A stretch of 64,000 nucleotides of DNA from assembly GCA_034620365.1 (NCBI GenBank), contig JAQGEQ010000031.1, positions 1 to 64,000 on the forward strand, given 5' to 3'. How positions within the stretch are numbered: position 1 is the stretch's first letter; each line of letters begins with the position of its first letter. The notes beneath the pieces were generated by a model, which saw only the letters and a program-made list of their open reading frames with translations, made no database searches and was not told where the DNA came from. Shown piece after piece: positions 1 to 11,145 of the stretch. Both the position numbers and the translations under genes were made by a program. This DNA is from Pegea sp. RAD2-039 (taxonomy: Eukaryota; Chordata; Thaliacea; Salpida; Salpidae).

Positions 1-547
1 CTTTCTGTTGATTAAAAGAAAAAATGGAGCAATTTTCAGCATAATTTTCAGCTGATAAAATTTTTGAAAGTGAATCTTTATTTGACGTTACAGATAAACT
101 TTATAAGATTAAATTTGTTAAAAGTCAATGAAACGTGAAGCAAGCTAGTTAATAATATGAAAAACTTCAAAAAATTCAAATAATTTTTAAGTAATAACTG
201 AAAGATTCGATTAAACAAATTATTTCTTCTATTATGATTAGTTTCTGTAGATTGCTCGAAAATATTGTTTTTGAAAAAACTTGTTTCGAAGTACTTGAAC
301 TCATTAAAAGTTGGTTCAATAAAAACATTTTTAATTTGAAATCTTTGTTGCATCATAAGCAGCTTGTTCCGTTTTCTATTCTAGATGGTTACAGGTTTAA
401 TTCTTCATTATTACTGTTTTTTAGAAGTTTATTAAATCATAATTTAGATTGAATAGAAAATCTTGGATCTTCTCATATAATTCAGATATACATTAGGTTT
501 GTATGAATCAATTGTTCTAGTTATTATTTTTGATTATTAACTTGCTG
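1..547. repeat. left arm of a ~3-kb inverted repeat
   Basis: This segment reappears as its reverse complement at about 2503-3048. The outermost match is ctttctgttgattaaaag at base 1 against the complementary sequence ending at 3048. The arm may continue left of the window. It carries a short open frame (78-356, - strand) mirrored in the other arm. The frame is made of low-complexity Asn/Phe/Lys codons and I do not accept it as a gene. Between the arms lie two + strand tRNA-Tyr genes and spacer A1. Confidence 0.85.
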
Positions 548-716
548 CAATCTCAATTTCTTATTCTGCTTACTTGTTGTTTGTCTCAGATAAAATATCA
601 ACAGATGCTTTGAACAGATAACATTTTTACTTTTATAGCTTAAGAGCAGTTCACTAATTTGTTTTCTTGATATCTAGAATAATGAGCAATTAGGTAATAC
701 TGAAACGCTCTTATCA

Positions 717-800
717 CCTTCGATAGCTCAGTTGGTAGAGCGGTGGACTGTAGCGTACATAGAAATCCATAGGTCGCTGGTTCGAATCCGGCTCGAAGGA
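717..800 (+). tRNA. trnY(gua): tRNA-Tyr(GUA) with 11-nt intron, copy 1
   Basis: The 84 nt fold as tRNA-Tyr. The acceptor stem is ccttcga/tcgaagg with discriminator A, the anticodon is GTA, and the intron cgtacatagaa follows base 37. A/B-box sequences match animal tRNA-Tyr. The ~85 bp upstream (tatctagaataatgagcaat to ctcttatcacc) are nearly identical in eight of the nine Tyr copies. Spacer A1 follows. Confidence 0.97.
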
Positions 801-2216
801 TAATTTTAAAATAATTTAAAAAATGATAATTTTGCAAAACAGAAACTTTTAACAAATTAACAAAAAGTTGAAAATTATTTTATTTGTCAGAAAATTTTTG
901 TAATTCAAAATTTTTAATTTAAAGAATATTTAGATTCTGTCAATGTTGAAAAAGTCTACAAGTTCTTATTTTGACATTTTTAAATAGAAATTAAAATAAT
1001 AATGAAATAGCTGCTGCATCTATGTACTCTATGTTTATAATAAAGTCGAACACTTGTAAACATATCTGTGGTTGCCTGGTTACCAGTAGTTCAATATTTC
1101 TATTAATTTTGTCGCCATGTAAACGACTCCAAAAAATACTTGTCTAGGAAGATGGTTTATTCGACTTACAGGTGATCTTTCGGTCATACTATATATAAAT
1201 TAACTTAAGTTTAGTGTTTGTCTGCTCCAACTCAAATTTATGCTAAACTGAAACTTTTAGTAATTTACTGAAAACTTACAAAAATTTAATTCGGTTAAAT
1301 TCTAATAAAGTTTACAAAGTTAATAAAAAGGACTTGATTATAACTATTTTGTAAACAATTAGTTTTATAAATTGATATTTTTTTGTTTTTAAATAATAAA
1401 GATTTGAAAAGATAAATTAAAATAATTGTATTTTTCTAGCTTTTATTTTCATAAAAATTATGAACCCTGAATCTATAACTTTTAACTTCAAATATATTTT
1501 GATGTTAATCATGTTTGTTTATCTAAAATATTTATTTTTTTTTTATGATATGATCTAGAAGCTATTTGTTATTTTAAATGAAATTAAAACTTATTGTGAA
1601 ATTATTTCTTTAATATTAAGTAATTGTAAATTAGAAACCTGATTAATATTAACTAATTAATTGATAATTGTTAGTTACTAGTTGTTTATGTTAAATGGAA
1701 TTTAATTTATTGGTTTATATAAAAACTATTTACTTCATTTGATTTTTCACTGAAAACTAATCCAACTAATTTTCAAGTCAAAGTCGAATATTCAATTTCA
1801 AATGTTTTGTAAGACTTGTTTTGAAATTACTTTTAATATCTAATTAAAGGTGCCGGGAATCGATTTGTTTATATTAAACGCGCGCTCTATCATCTCAGCT
1901 ACATTTTAACAATAATTTTTCCCAATAATCTTTAATTGTTCACTCTGCAGATACATTTTGTTTTAAAACTCAAAGTCCTTTTTAAAATTTAGAGTTTCAA
2001 AAATAGTTTCATAGAATTTAAAATATTAAAGACTTGAAATATTTAAGTTTAAAATCTCAATTTCTTATTCTACTTGTTGTTTGTCTCAGATAAAAATCAA
2101 CTAATGCTTTAAGCAATTCACTTTTTTTGCTTTTATAGCTTAAGAGCAGTTCACTAATTTGTTTTCTTGATATCTAGAATAATGAGCAATCAGGTAATAC
2201 TGAAACGCTCTTATCA
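801..2216. repeat. spacer A, copy 1, of the tRNA array
   Basis: This spacer lies between Tyr copies 1 and 2. It is repeated at 6556-8036 and 11146-12433 with small indels. Landmarks shared by the three are a block with tgtttgtctgctccaactc, a stretch with catgaaccctgaatctataac or a close variant, and the decayed tRNA-Ala near the right end. No protein gene is visible in it. Confidence 0.85.
1848..1907 (-). pseudogene. decayed tRNA-Ala, copy 1
   Basis: The aggtgccggg end and the cgcgcgctctat and agctac blocks match the intact - strand tRNA-Ala genes. About 10 nt of the anticodon/variable region are lost and the acceptor stem is destroyed (acatttt in place of acaccccc). The same damaged form sits in all three A spacers, so the decay predates their amplification. 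Confidence 0.8.
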
Positions 2217-2300
2217 CCTTCGATAGCTCAGTTGGTAGAGCGGTGGACTGTAGCGTACATAGAAATCCATAGGTCGCTGGTTCGAATCCGGCTCGAAGGA
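2217..2300 (+). tRNA. trnY(gua): tRNA-Tyr(GUA) with intron, copy 2
   Basis: The 84-nt gene and 11-nt intron are identical to copy 1. The upstream homology to other array copies reaches back to about 2054 (aaaatctcaatttcttattc). The downstream spacer is of neither A nor B type and runs into the right arm of the inverted repeat. Confidence 0.97.
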
Positions 2301-2502
2301 TAATTTCAATATTTTTGAAAGAAATATTAAAGTTTGCAGTTTAGATTCTATTAAATTTGATTATTGTAATCGCATTAGAAGTTAACTAAATTTTTTTAGT
2401 TTTGAAAAGGATTATGTTTTAAGCAGAGAAAGAGATTGTTAACATAGAATTTGTTAAACTTTGAAAAATCTAAACATCTTTGTATAAATAAATAACTAAT
2501 AT

Positions 2503-3048
2503 CAGCAAGTTAATAATCAAAAATAATGACTAGAACAACTGATTCATACAAACCTAATGTATATCTGAATTATATGAGAAGATCCAAGATTTTCTATTCA
2601 ATCTAAATTATGATTTAATAAACTTCTAAAAAACAGTAATAATGAAGAATTGAACCTGTAACCATCTAGAATAGAAAACGGAACAAGCTGCATGATGCAA
2701 AAAACATTTCAAATTAAAAATGTTTTTATTGAACCAACTTTTAATGAGTTCAAATACTTCGAAACAAGTTTTTTCAAAAACAATATTTTCGAGCAATCTA
2801 CAGAAACTAATCATAATAGAAGAAATAATTTGTTTGATCGAATTTTTCAGTTATTACTTAAAAATTATTTAAATTTTTTTGAAGTTTTTCATATTATTAA
2901 CTAGCTTGCTTCACGTTTGATTGACTTTTAGCAAATTTAATCTTATAAAGTTTATCTGTAACGTCAAATAAAGATTCACTTTCAAAAATTTTATCAGCTG
3001 AAAATTATGCTGAAATTTGCTCCATTTTTTCTTTTAATCAACAGAAAG
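2503..3048. repeat. right arm of the ~3-kb inverted repeat
   Basis: This is the reverse complement of bases 1-547, with a few substitutions and 1-nt indels. The arms are separated by ~1.95 kb holding Tyr copies 1 and 2. No transposase or obvious target-site duplication is visible at the right edge (after acagaaag at 3048), so this may be an inverted segmental duplication, not a transposon. Confidence 0.85.
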
Positions 3049-3210
3049 TAAAATCTTCAGAAGTGAAAATCACTTTCTACTTGTACATCGAAAGTTTATT
3101 CTTACATTTATTTGAGATCCTTTCAACGAACTATTGCATTTCAATTTTCGAAGTGTGAACCAGCATTCATTGAGTTGTGTAAAAAGTTACAAAGTTTGTT
3201 TCCAAAAAAA

Positions 3211-3283
3211 TGGAGGTGCCGGGCATTGATCCCGGTACCTCGGACATGCTAAGCGCGCGCTCTACCATCTGAGCTACACCCCC
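3211..3283 (-). tRNA. trnA(agc): tRNA-Ala(AGC), probably impaired
   Basis: The 73-nt tRNA-Ala has anticodon AGC and acceptor GGGGGTG/CACCTCC with discriminator A. Compared with the copies at 9177 and 19948, the 3' anticodon strand reads GTCCG where they have GTGCG/GCGCG. This places a C-C mismatch in the middle of the anticodon stem. The gene may be expressed poorly or be an early pseudogene. Confidence 0.85.
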
Positions 3284-3488
3284 GAGGAAAATAGTGGTCA
3301 ATGTTGTATTCAAGAAGTTTCCAAATTGTCACTCCTATAATTAGTTACTTAGTTTGAATTTAGCTAACATATAAACATACATATCTTTAACAGTGTTTCT
3401 AGTGCACTAAACAAAAACAAACTAAATAAAAGGATATAAGAGAGAACTTCAAATATTAGATCAGAGTCAAGTTTATTTTCTTACGTTT

Positions 3489-3720
3489 TAATAAAGTTTA
3501 AGGTAATGAATTAAAACTATACCTGGCTTAATGAAAAATATAAATGCCGAGTGATTATGAACCATTATCTTCTTTGCCTTTAAAAAGGACTTGAACTTAT
3601 TATCACATTTCCTAACAACCGTTTTAATAAGTTGTTTACAAAGCTTTAGTAAAAGAATTGCTCTATATAAGGAATTGTTCGAAAACTTAGTTCATTTGAT
3701 AATTAATGATTATACAGCAG
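3489..3720. repeat. orphan copy of the segment that precedes tRNA-Pro in B units
   Basis: It matches 5940-6160 and 10505-10740, including ctggcttaatga, ataaatgccg and gattatgaaccattatctt. Here it is not followed by a tRNA-Pro gene. It looks like a B-unit tail that lost, or never carried, the tRNA. Confidence 0.75.
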
Positions 3721-3869
3721 ATTATAATACAAATTATTCTACAGTCATCTCAGTATAAGGTTTACAAATAGAAAAGGTTTCTTAAATCGTTTATAGACAG
3801 AAAAATGACTTTATACCAATCAAAACTGTATATCAAGCTCAAAAAAAATCTCTGGTTTCTAGGATAACG

Positions 3870-4850
3870 TGTAAAACCCCCAAGTTAATAAGATCTAGAA
3901 ACTTCTTATGGATCTTCAGTCATCTGCAAATGCAAAGTCATCAACACTTTTTGCTTATCACCTAATACCAACTTGCAATTTTCAGATAAAATTTAACGAT
4001 TAAAGAATTTCCATCAGTTCCGTTAAAGATAAAAAGAGAATCAGAAAATTGAACAACTCATGAAAGATATTTCCAAATCAACATTACAATCTATTTATGA
4101 ATCTTCATCATTCTCGGTTGAATGCAAGCGATGTAGCTGTATCAACTTTCAATCAAACTGCAAGTACAGTGGCCATTTTGTACAGATCTATGCAAGAGTC
4201 GTGGTTGTCACACCCTGTAGTGGAAAAGGAGTCTACTCCCATTATTAAGTTGGTTTAAAAGTGGAGTCAGTTACTTGTGCGATGAATTCTTCATTATAGC
4301 TGATTCAAAGTCGGTTGTGTTTATCCTGGACTTTAAAAAAGAAGTCGAACAAATACCAAAGTCCTGAGTTGGAAGATAGAATTAGCATCTTGGGATTTTT
4401 TCACTTTCTAGAACTTGCAGTATCCATTCAGACCAGTCGAACGCTTCTTTGTTTCAAGAACTGAAGGATTATTTACAACGAAAAGATGTTTCAGGCAGTA
4501 GTACAGCTCCTTACTACTCAAAGGGTCAGCAGAAGAAGAGAATAGCTTCAAAGGCAGTGAGGTGTCAATTAAGTCCACAAAACAACCAGCAAAAGATTAG
4601 CAGAAGATGCTACCAGAGGCAGTAAGTGTTGTGTAAATCGATAAAGAAAACTCTTCATTCCATTTTACTTTAGTTTCTGTCAAGGAACACCATAAAGGCA
4701 CATCTTACTGGATTTGCTTTACAAGTCAGGAACAGTACTCTTACAAAGCCTTCTACAGAGGAAAGGTTGATGATAGTTTGAAGAAAATTGAAGTGCTGGA
4801 GGCTAACTTATTATTTAAATCTTTGATATTTTCTTGAGAATGATACTGAT
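3870..4850 (+). other. codon-like, GC-richer block; possible decayed gene
   Basis: Unlike its surroundings this block has balanced base use and short open frames in several frames. One open frame runs from about 4391 to a consensus donor (gaggca|gtaagt, about 4620). A possible acceptor (ttttactttag) lies ~50 nt later, after which two frames stay open, one for over 50 codons. Another ATG frame spans 4060-4248. I recognise no family. A continuous gene cannot be built without crossing stops, so a relic is as likely as a small gene. Confidence 0.25.
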
Positions 4851-5138
4851 GACGAAGCAAGTTTTTACATGGTTTGATTATTTGTTTACTCTTTAGGAAG
4901 ATAATATTTGAGTTTTCAATAAAGTTCTACTTTGAATATAAGATATAAAAAAACTAATATCAAAGTAAAATTAGTTATTATTTCATTTCTTTTACTAACT
5001 CTATAATTTGTCTTAGATATAATTAGCTCTACTCTGAACTGAAAACTTTTTTTCATAATTGAAGAATAATAGTAAATAGATAATCAATATTTTTAAGCAA
5101 TCAGAAAAAAATCAAGTTGAATACGAGTGACCTCATCA

Positions 5139-5222
5139 CCTTCGATAGCTCAGTTGGTAGAGCGGTGGACTGTAGCGTACATAGAAATCCATAGGTCGCT
5201 GGTTCGAATCCGGCTCGAAGGA
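5139..5222 (+). tRNA. trnY(gua): tRNA-Tyr(GUA) with intron, copy 3
   Basis: The 84-nt gene is identical to copy 1. It is the only Tyr copy without the conserved ~85-bp 5' flank; only catcacc next to the gene is kept. It therefore tests whether that flank matters for expression. Spacer B1 follows. Confidence 0.97.
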
Positions 5223-6163
5223 TATTTTTGTACATTTTAAGATAATTTAAAAAATGTTAACTTTGCAAATATAACAGAAAGTTTATTTAATTATTTTAAT
5301 AAATGTGAAGGATATATGCTTGTTTGTAAAATGACCAAACTATATTAAGAACAATAAGGTTAAATACAAGTCAAGTTACGTTTAAAATCTAAGATAAATA
5401 ATTTATAATTTCATTTAAATTTATTTCTACTGAATTGCTTCTTTGTTGAAATGAAGGAATTAGAAATTGTTGAAAAGAATTTGCTAGTCACAAATTAGAC
5501 TGAGTAAAAGAAATATGAAAATTTCGAAGAATGAATATATTATTTATGGAATTAAATTAAAACAAAATTCAAATAGATTCTAGTTAATATTTTTTTCGTA
5601 TAAACAGACGAACAACAAAGCCTGTAAGTTCCAAAATGATTTTTTCTGAACAGTTTTAAAAGATTCACAAACGAAGAAATTAGTTTCTTTCAAGTTAAAT
5701 CATTCAAATATTACTAAGAAGTTGTTTTACCTTTTTTGAAGCTTTTCAAATCATTTACTAATAGGTTAAATGTTGTTTTGTCTAATATAATTTAATCTAA
5801 GAAAGTTTAGGAAAGTTAAAAATCAGTTTTAATTTCATTATTTAAATAATTTATCATCTAAATTTTTAAATTTAGAAATTTAATTAATTGAAAGTTGATA
5901 ACTATTTTTCTTTTAATAAGTTTGTTGATGTTTAATAAAGTTTAAGCTAATCCATTAATTCTACACTTGGCTTAATGATAAATATAAATGCCGGGTGATT
6001 ATGAACCATTATCTTCCTTGCCTTTAAAAAGGACTTGACCTAAATATCGCATTACCTAACATCCTTTTTAAAAAGTTGTTTATAAGGCTTTATATAAAGA
6101 ATTGTTCGAAAACTTTGTTCAATTGATAATTAATGAGTATACAGCAAAAATGTTAGTAACAAA
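5223..6163. repeat. spacer B, copy 1
   Basis: This repeats at about 8121-8800 and 9803-10744. Shared landmarks are tgtgaaggatatatgcttg, attgcttctttgttgaaatg, and a tail with ataaatgccgggtgattatg leading into tRNA-Pro (-). No protein gene is visible. Confidence 0.85.
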
Positions 6164-6235
6164 GGGCCCGTCCGGGATTTGAACCCGGGACCTCTCGCAC
6201 CCAAAGCGAGAATCATACCCCTAGACCAACGAGCC
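6164..6235 (-). tRNA. trnP(ugg): tRNA-Pro(UGG), array copy 1
   Basis: The 72 nt give GGCTCGT/ACGGGCC acceptor strands, anticodon TGG in a CTCGC/GCGAG stem, and T-loop TTCAAAT. The three array copies share a T-G wobble at acceptor position 4. The copies outside the array have a normal T-A pair there, so the wobble marks the array lineage. Confidence 0.96.
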
Positions 6236-6471
6236 ACTGATAATTAGAAAGTATATTTTTCAAAATCAAACTTTGTTGATGAACCTACTCTTAATAACTC
6301 AAGAGCTATTACATAATTTCAATTGGTCAAAACAAAAGTTTAAAGTTAGATTTTTAAATTCAACTATTACACATTAAACTGATCACTTTATAGTTTAATA
6401 GCAGTTCACTAATTTGTTTTCTTAATATCTAGAATAATGAGCAATCAGGTAATACTGAAACGCTCTTATCA

Positions 6472-6555
6472 CCTTCGATAGCTCAGTTGGTAGAGCGGTG
6501 GACTGTAGCGTACATAGAAATCCATAGGTCGCTGGTTCGAATCCGGCTCGAAGGA
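6472..6555 (+). tRNA. trnY(gua): tRNA-Tyr(GUA) with intron, copy 4
   Basis: The gene is identical to copy 1 and the conserved 5' flank is present (ttcactaatttgttttctta from about 6404). It starts the second A unit, just 3' of tRNA-Pro copy 1 on the opposite strand. Confidence 0.97.
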
Positions 6556-8036
6556 TATTTTTAAAATTTTAAAAATGATAATTTTGCAAAAAGTTTAACA
6601 AAAAATTTTGCGAACTAACGAATTGACGGAAACTTTTAACAAATTACGCAAAAGTACAAAAATATTTTATTTGTCAGAAAAATTTTTTGTAATTCAAAAT
6701 TTTTAATTTAAATAATATTTAGATTCTGTCAATGATGAAAAAGTCTGCAAGTTTTTATTTTGACTTTTTAGAATAGAAATTAAAATAATAATGAAAAAGC
6801 TGCTGCATCTATGTACTCTATTTTTATAATAAAGTCGAACACTTGTTAACCAATCTGTGGTTGCCAGGTTACCAGTAATTCATTGTTTCTATTTGTTTTG
6901 TCGCCATGTAGACAACTCCAAAAATAATAGTTTTAAAATCCATTATTTGCATTATACCGTGTTACGTTTCGGTCATACTATATATAAATTAACTTAAGTT
7001 TAGTGTTTGTCTGCTCCAACTCAAATTTTATGCTAAACTGAAACTTTTAGTAATTTACTGAAAACTCACAAAAAATTATTTCGGTTAATGATATAAGTTA
7101 AAATAGAATTCTGTTAATTTCTCATAAAGTTTGCAAAGTTAATAAAAATAGTCTGATTATAATTATTTGGTAAACAATTATTTTTATAAATTGATATTTT
7201 TTTGTTTTTATAGAATAATTATTTGAAAAAATAAATTTAAATAATTGTATTTTTGTAGCTTTTATTTTCTTAAAAATTATGAACCCTGAATCTATAACTT
7301 TCAACTTACACTACATTTTGATGTTAATCATGTTTGTTTATCTAAAATATTATTTTGTTTTTATTATGATATGATCTAGAATCTATTTGTTTATTTTAAA
7401 TGAAATTAAAACTTTTTGTGAAATTATTTCTTCAATATTAAGTAATTGTAAATTAGAAAACTGATTAATATTAACTAATTAATTGATAATTGTTAGCTAC
7501 TAGTTGTTTATGTTAAATGTAATTTAATTTATTTGTTTATATAAAAACTATTTACTTCATTTGATTTTTCACTGAAAACTAATCTAACTAATTTTCAAGT
7601 CAAAGTCGAATATTCAGTTTCAAATGTTTTGTGAGACTTGTTTTGAAATTACTTTAAATATCTAATTAAAGGTGCCGGGAATCGATTTGTTTATATTAAA
7701 CGTGCGCTCTATCATCTCAGCTACATTTTAGCAACTATTTTTCCTAATAATCTTTAAGTGTTCACACTGCTGATATATTTTGTTTTAAAACTCAAATTCC
7801 TTTTTAAAATTTAGAGTTTCAAAAATTGTTTCATAGAATTTAAAATATTAAAGAATTGAAATATTTAAGTTTAAAATCTCAATTTCTTATTCTTCTTGTT
7901 GTTTGTCTCAGATAAAAATCAACTAATGTTTAAGCAATTCACTTTTTTACTTTTATAGCTTAAGAGCAGCTAACTAATTTGTTTGCTTGATATCTAGAAT
8001 AATGAGCAATCAGGTAATACTGAAACGCTCTTATCA
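6556..8036. repeat. spacer A, copy 2
   Basis: Homologous to 801-2216 along its length, with indels near 6600 and 6920. The open frame at 7122-7304 (-) is low complexity and is not kept as a gene. It contains decayed tRNA-Ala copy 2. Confidence 0.85.
7670..7729 (-). pseudogene. decayed tRNA-Ala, copy 2
   Basis: Same 60-nt truncated form as at 1848, with one further change (cgtgcgctct instead of cgcgcgctct). Confidence 0.8.
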
Positions 8037-8120
8037 CCTTCGATAGCTCAGTTGGTAGAGCGGTGGACTGTAGCGTACATAGAAATCCATAGGTCGCTGG
8101 TTCGAATCCGGCTCGAAGGA
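8037..8120 (+). tRNA. trnY(gua): tRNA-Tyr(GUA) with intron, copy 5
   Basis: The gene is identical to copy 1. The flank differs slightly (gagcagctaactaatttg, and gcttgat for tcttgat). It heads unit B2. Confidence 0.97.
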
Positions 8121-8800
8121 TATTTTTGTACATTTTAACATTAATTAAAGAATAATAATTTTGCAAACATAACAGAAATTTTTTTAATTATTTCAATAAA
8201 TGTGAAGGATATATGCTTGTTTGTAAAACGACAAAAATTTATTAAGAACAATAAGGTTAAATACAAGTCAAGTTACGTTTAAAATCTAAGATAAATAATT
8301 TAGAAATTCATTTAAATTTATTTCTACTGAATTGCTTCTTTGTTGAAATGAAGGAATTAGAAATTGTTGAAAAGAATTTGCTAGTCACAAATTAGACTGA
8401 GTAAAAGAAATATGAAAATTTCAAAAATAAATAAATTATTTATGGAATTAAATTAAAACTAAATTCAAATAGATTCTAGTTAATATTTTTTTCGTATAAA
8501 CAGACAAACAACAAAGCCTGTAAGTTCCAAAATGATTTTTTCTAACAGTTTTAAAGGATTTACAAACGAAGAAATTAGTTTCTTTCAAGTTAAATCATTC
8601 AAATATTACTAAGAAGTTGTTTTAGCTTTTTTTGAAGCTTTTCAAATCATTTACTAATAAGTTAAATGTTGTTTTGTCTAAAATAATTTAATCTAAGAAA
8701 GTTTATGAAACTTAAAAATCAGTTTGAATTTCATTATTTAAATAATTTATCAGCTAAACTTTTAAATTTAAAAGTTCAATTTAATGAAATTTTAAAAACA
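8121..8800. repeat. spacer B, copy 2 (left part)
   Basis: Close to 5223-5880 and 9803-10480. After ~8800 the sequence leaves the B consensus until tRNA-Ala at 9177 and the short pre-Pro segment from about 9255. B2 is therefore an insertion-bearing or rearranged unit. Confidence 0.8.
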
Positions 8801-9176
8801 TTTTTCCTTTATCACGTTTGATCTAATAGAATACATTATAATTGTAACATATAAGTTTGTTGATGTTTATCAATAGCTTGATAAATTATCATTAACAAAT
8901 CCTAATGACTAATAGCTTGATGAAAAATAAACCTAAATACTATTGTTGTTAAAAAGCTTCAGTAGATATTTAATATTGAATTTTGTTCTAATATCATTTA
9001 TGAAGAATGTCTTAGTAATTCAAAAAGTAGATTGCAAGATGATGTTAAGTTGTTCTGAAAGTTTTTAGTTAAGGAATAATATTACTTGAAAATTAGATAG
9101 ATAATCTTAACTTAAACATATAAATTAAATTAACTTTCTTCGAAAAGTTCAAGTTAAAAGTTTGCTTTCAAAAAAA

Positions 9177-9249
9177 TGGAGGTGCCGGGCATTGATCCCG
9201 GTACCTCGCACATGCTAAGCGCGCGCTCTACCATCTGAGCTACACCCCC
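9177..9249 (-). tRNA. trnA(agc): tRNA-Ala(AGC)
   Basis: The 73-nt gene has AGC anticodon, an intact anticodon stem (CGCGC/GTGCG) and discriminator A. It lies inside unit B2, ~150 bp from a same-strand tRNA-Pro. Confidence 0.95.
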
Positions 9250-9400
9250 AAAAAAAACCTTTAAAAAGCACTTGACCTAAATATCACATTACCTAACAAC
9301 TTTTTTAATAATTTCTTGACGAAGCTTTAGTAAAAGAATTGTTCGAAAACTTTGTTCATTTGATAATTAATGATTATACAACAAAAATGTTAGCAACAAA

Positions 9401-9472
9401 GGGCCCGTCCGGGATTTGAACCCGGGACCTCTCGCACCCAAAGCGAGAATCATACCCCTAGACCAACGAGCC
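9401..9472 (-). tRNA. trnP(ugg): tRNA-Pro(UGG), array copy 2
   Basis: Identical to array copy 1, including the acceptor wobble. Both sides are homologous to the other two array copies (left side ...tgttagcaacaaa, right side ...tgataattagaaa). Confidence 0.96.
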
Positions 9473-9718
9473 ATTGATAATTAGAAAAGTATATTTTTCA
9501 AAATCATACTTTGTTGATGAAACTGCTCTTCATAACTCAAGTCCTATTACATAATTTCAATTGGTCCTAACAAAAGTTTAAAGTTAGATTTTTAAATTCA
9601 ACTATTACACATTAAACTGATCACTTTTTTGCTTTTATAGCTTAAGAGCAGTTCACTAATTTGTTTTCTTGATATCTAGAATAATGAGCAATCAGGTAAT
9701 ACTGAAACGCTCTTATCA

Positions 9719-9802
9719 CCTTCGATAGCTCAGTTGGTAGAGCGGTGGACTGTAGCGTACATAGAAATCCATAGGTCGCTGGTTCGAATCCGGCTCGAAG
9801 GA
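9719..9802 (+). tRNA. trnY(gua): tRNA-Tyr(GUA) with intron, copy 6
   Basis: Identical gene and intron with a full conserved 5' flank. The first ~90 bp downstream match unit B2 almost perfectly, showing a recent duplication. Confidence 0.97.
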
Positions 9803-10744
9803 TATTTTTGTACATTTTAACATTAATTAAAGAATAATAATTTTGCAAACATAACAGAAATTTTTTTAATTATTTCAATAAATGTGAAGGATATATGCTT
9901 GTTTGTAAAACGACAAAAATATATTAAGAACAATAAGATTAAATACAAGTCAAGTTAGGTTTAAAATCTAAAATAAATAATTTAGAATTTCATTTAAAGT
10001 TCTTTCTACTGAATTGCTTCTTTGTTGAAATGAAGGAATTAGAAATTGTTGAAAAGAATTTGCTAGTCACAAATTAGACTGAGTAAAAGAAATATGAAAA
10101 TTTCGAAGAATGAATATATTATTTATGGAATTAAATTAAAACAAAATTCAAATAGATTCTAGTTAATATTTTTTTTCGTATAAACAGACAAACAACAAAG
10201 CCTGTAAGTTCCAAAATGATTTTTTCTGAACAGTTTTAAAGGATTCACAAACGAAGAAATTAGTTTCTTTCAAGTTAAATCATTCAAATATTACTAAGAA
10301 GTTGTTTTAGCTTTTTTTGAAGCTTTTCAAATCATTTACTAATAGGTTAAATGTTGTTTTGTCTAATATAATTTAATCTAAGAAAGTTTAGGAAAGTTAA
10401 AAATCAGTTTTAATTTCATTTTTTAAATAATTTATCAGCTAAACTTTTAAATTTAAAAATTTAATTAATTGAAAGTTGATAAATATTTTTCTTTTAATAA
10501 GTTTGTTGATGTTTATTAAAGTTTAAGCTAATCCATTAAAGCTACACCTGGCTTAATGATAAATATAAATGCCGGGTGATTATGAGCCATTATCTTCCTT
10601 GCCTTTCAAAAGCACTTGACCTAAATATCGCATTACCTAACATCCTTTTTAAAAAGTTGTTTATAAGGCTTTATATACAGAATTGTTCGAAAACTTTGTT
10701 CATTTGATAATTAATGAGTATACAGCAAAAATGTTAGCAACAAA
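9803..10744. repeat. spacer B, copy 3
   Basis: A full-length B spacer closely matching 5223-6163, ending at tRNA-Pro array copy 3. No coding potential seen. Confidence 0.85.
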
Positions 10745-10816
10745 GGGCCCGTCCGGGATTTGAACCCGGGACCTCTCGCACCCAAAGCGAGAATCATACC
10801 CCTAGACCAACGAGCC
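10745..10816 (-). tRNA. trnP(ugg): tRNA-Pro(UGG), array copy 3
   Basis: Identical to the other array tRNA-Pro genes, with anticodon TGG and a 72-nt body. Confidence 0.96.
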
Positions 10817-11061
10817 ACTGATAATTAGAAAGTATATTTTTCAAAATCAAACTTTGTTGATGAACAAGCTCTTCATTACTCAAGTGCTACTACATAATTT
10901 CAATTGGTCAAAACAAAAGTTTAAAGTTAGATTTTTAAATTCAACTATTACACGTTAAACTGATCACTTTTTTGCTTTTATAGCTTAAGAGCAGCCCACT
11001 AATTTGTTTTCTTGATATCTAGAATAATGAGCAATCAGGTAATACTGAAACGCTCTTATCA

Positions 11062-11145
11062 CCTTCGATAGCTCAGTTGGTAGAGCGGTGGACTGTAGCG
11101 TACATAGAAATCCATAGGTCGCTGGTTCGAATCCGGCTCGAAGGA
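11062..11145 (+). tRNA. trnY(gua): tRNA-Tyr(GUA) with intron, copy 7
   Basis: Identical gene with the conserved flank (gagcagcccactaatttg variant). It heads the third A unit. Confidence 0.97.

Noticed and set aside
78..356. 92-residue frame in the inverted-repeat arm, mirrored at 2692-2904
   Set aside because: Low-complexity AT-rich codons. Conservation follows from the duplicated DNA and the ends differ by frameshift.
640..855. ~70-residue frames repeated at 640-855, 7960-8166 and 9642-9848 (-)
   Set aside because: They are translations across tRNA-Tyr genes and their flanks; their identity reflects the tRNA, not protein conservation.
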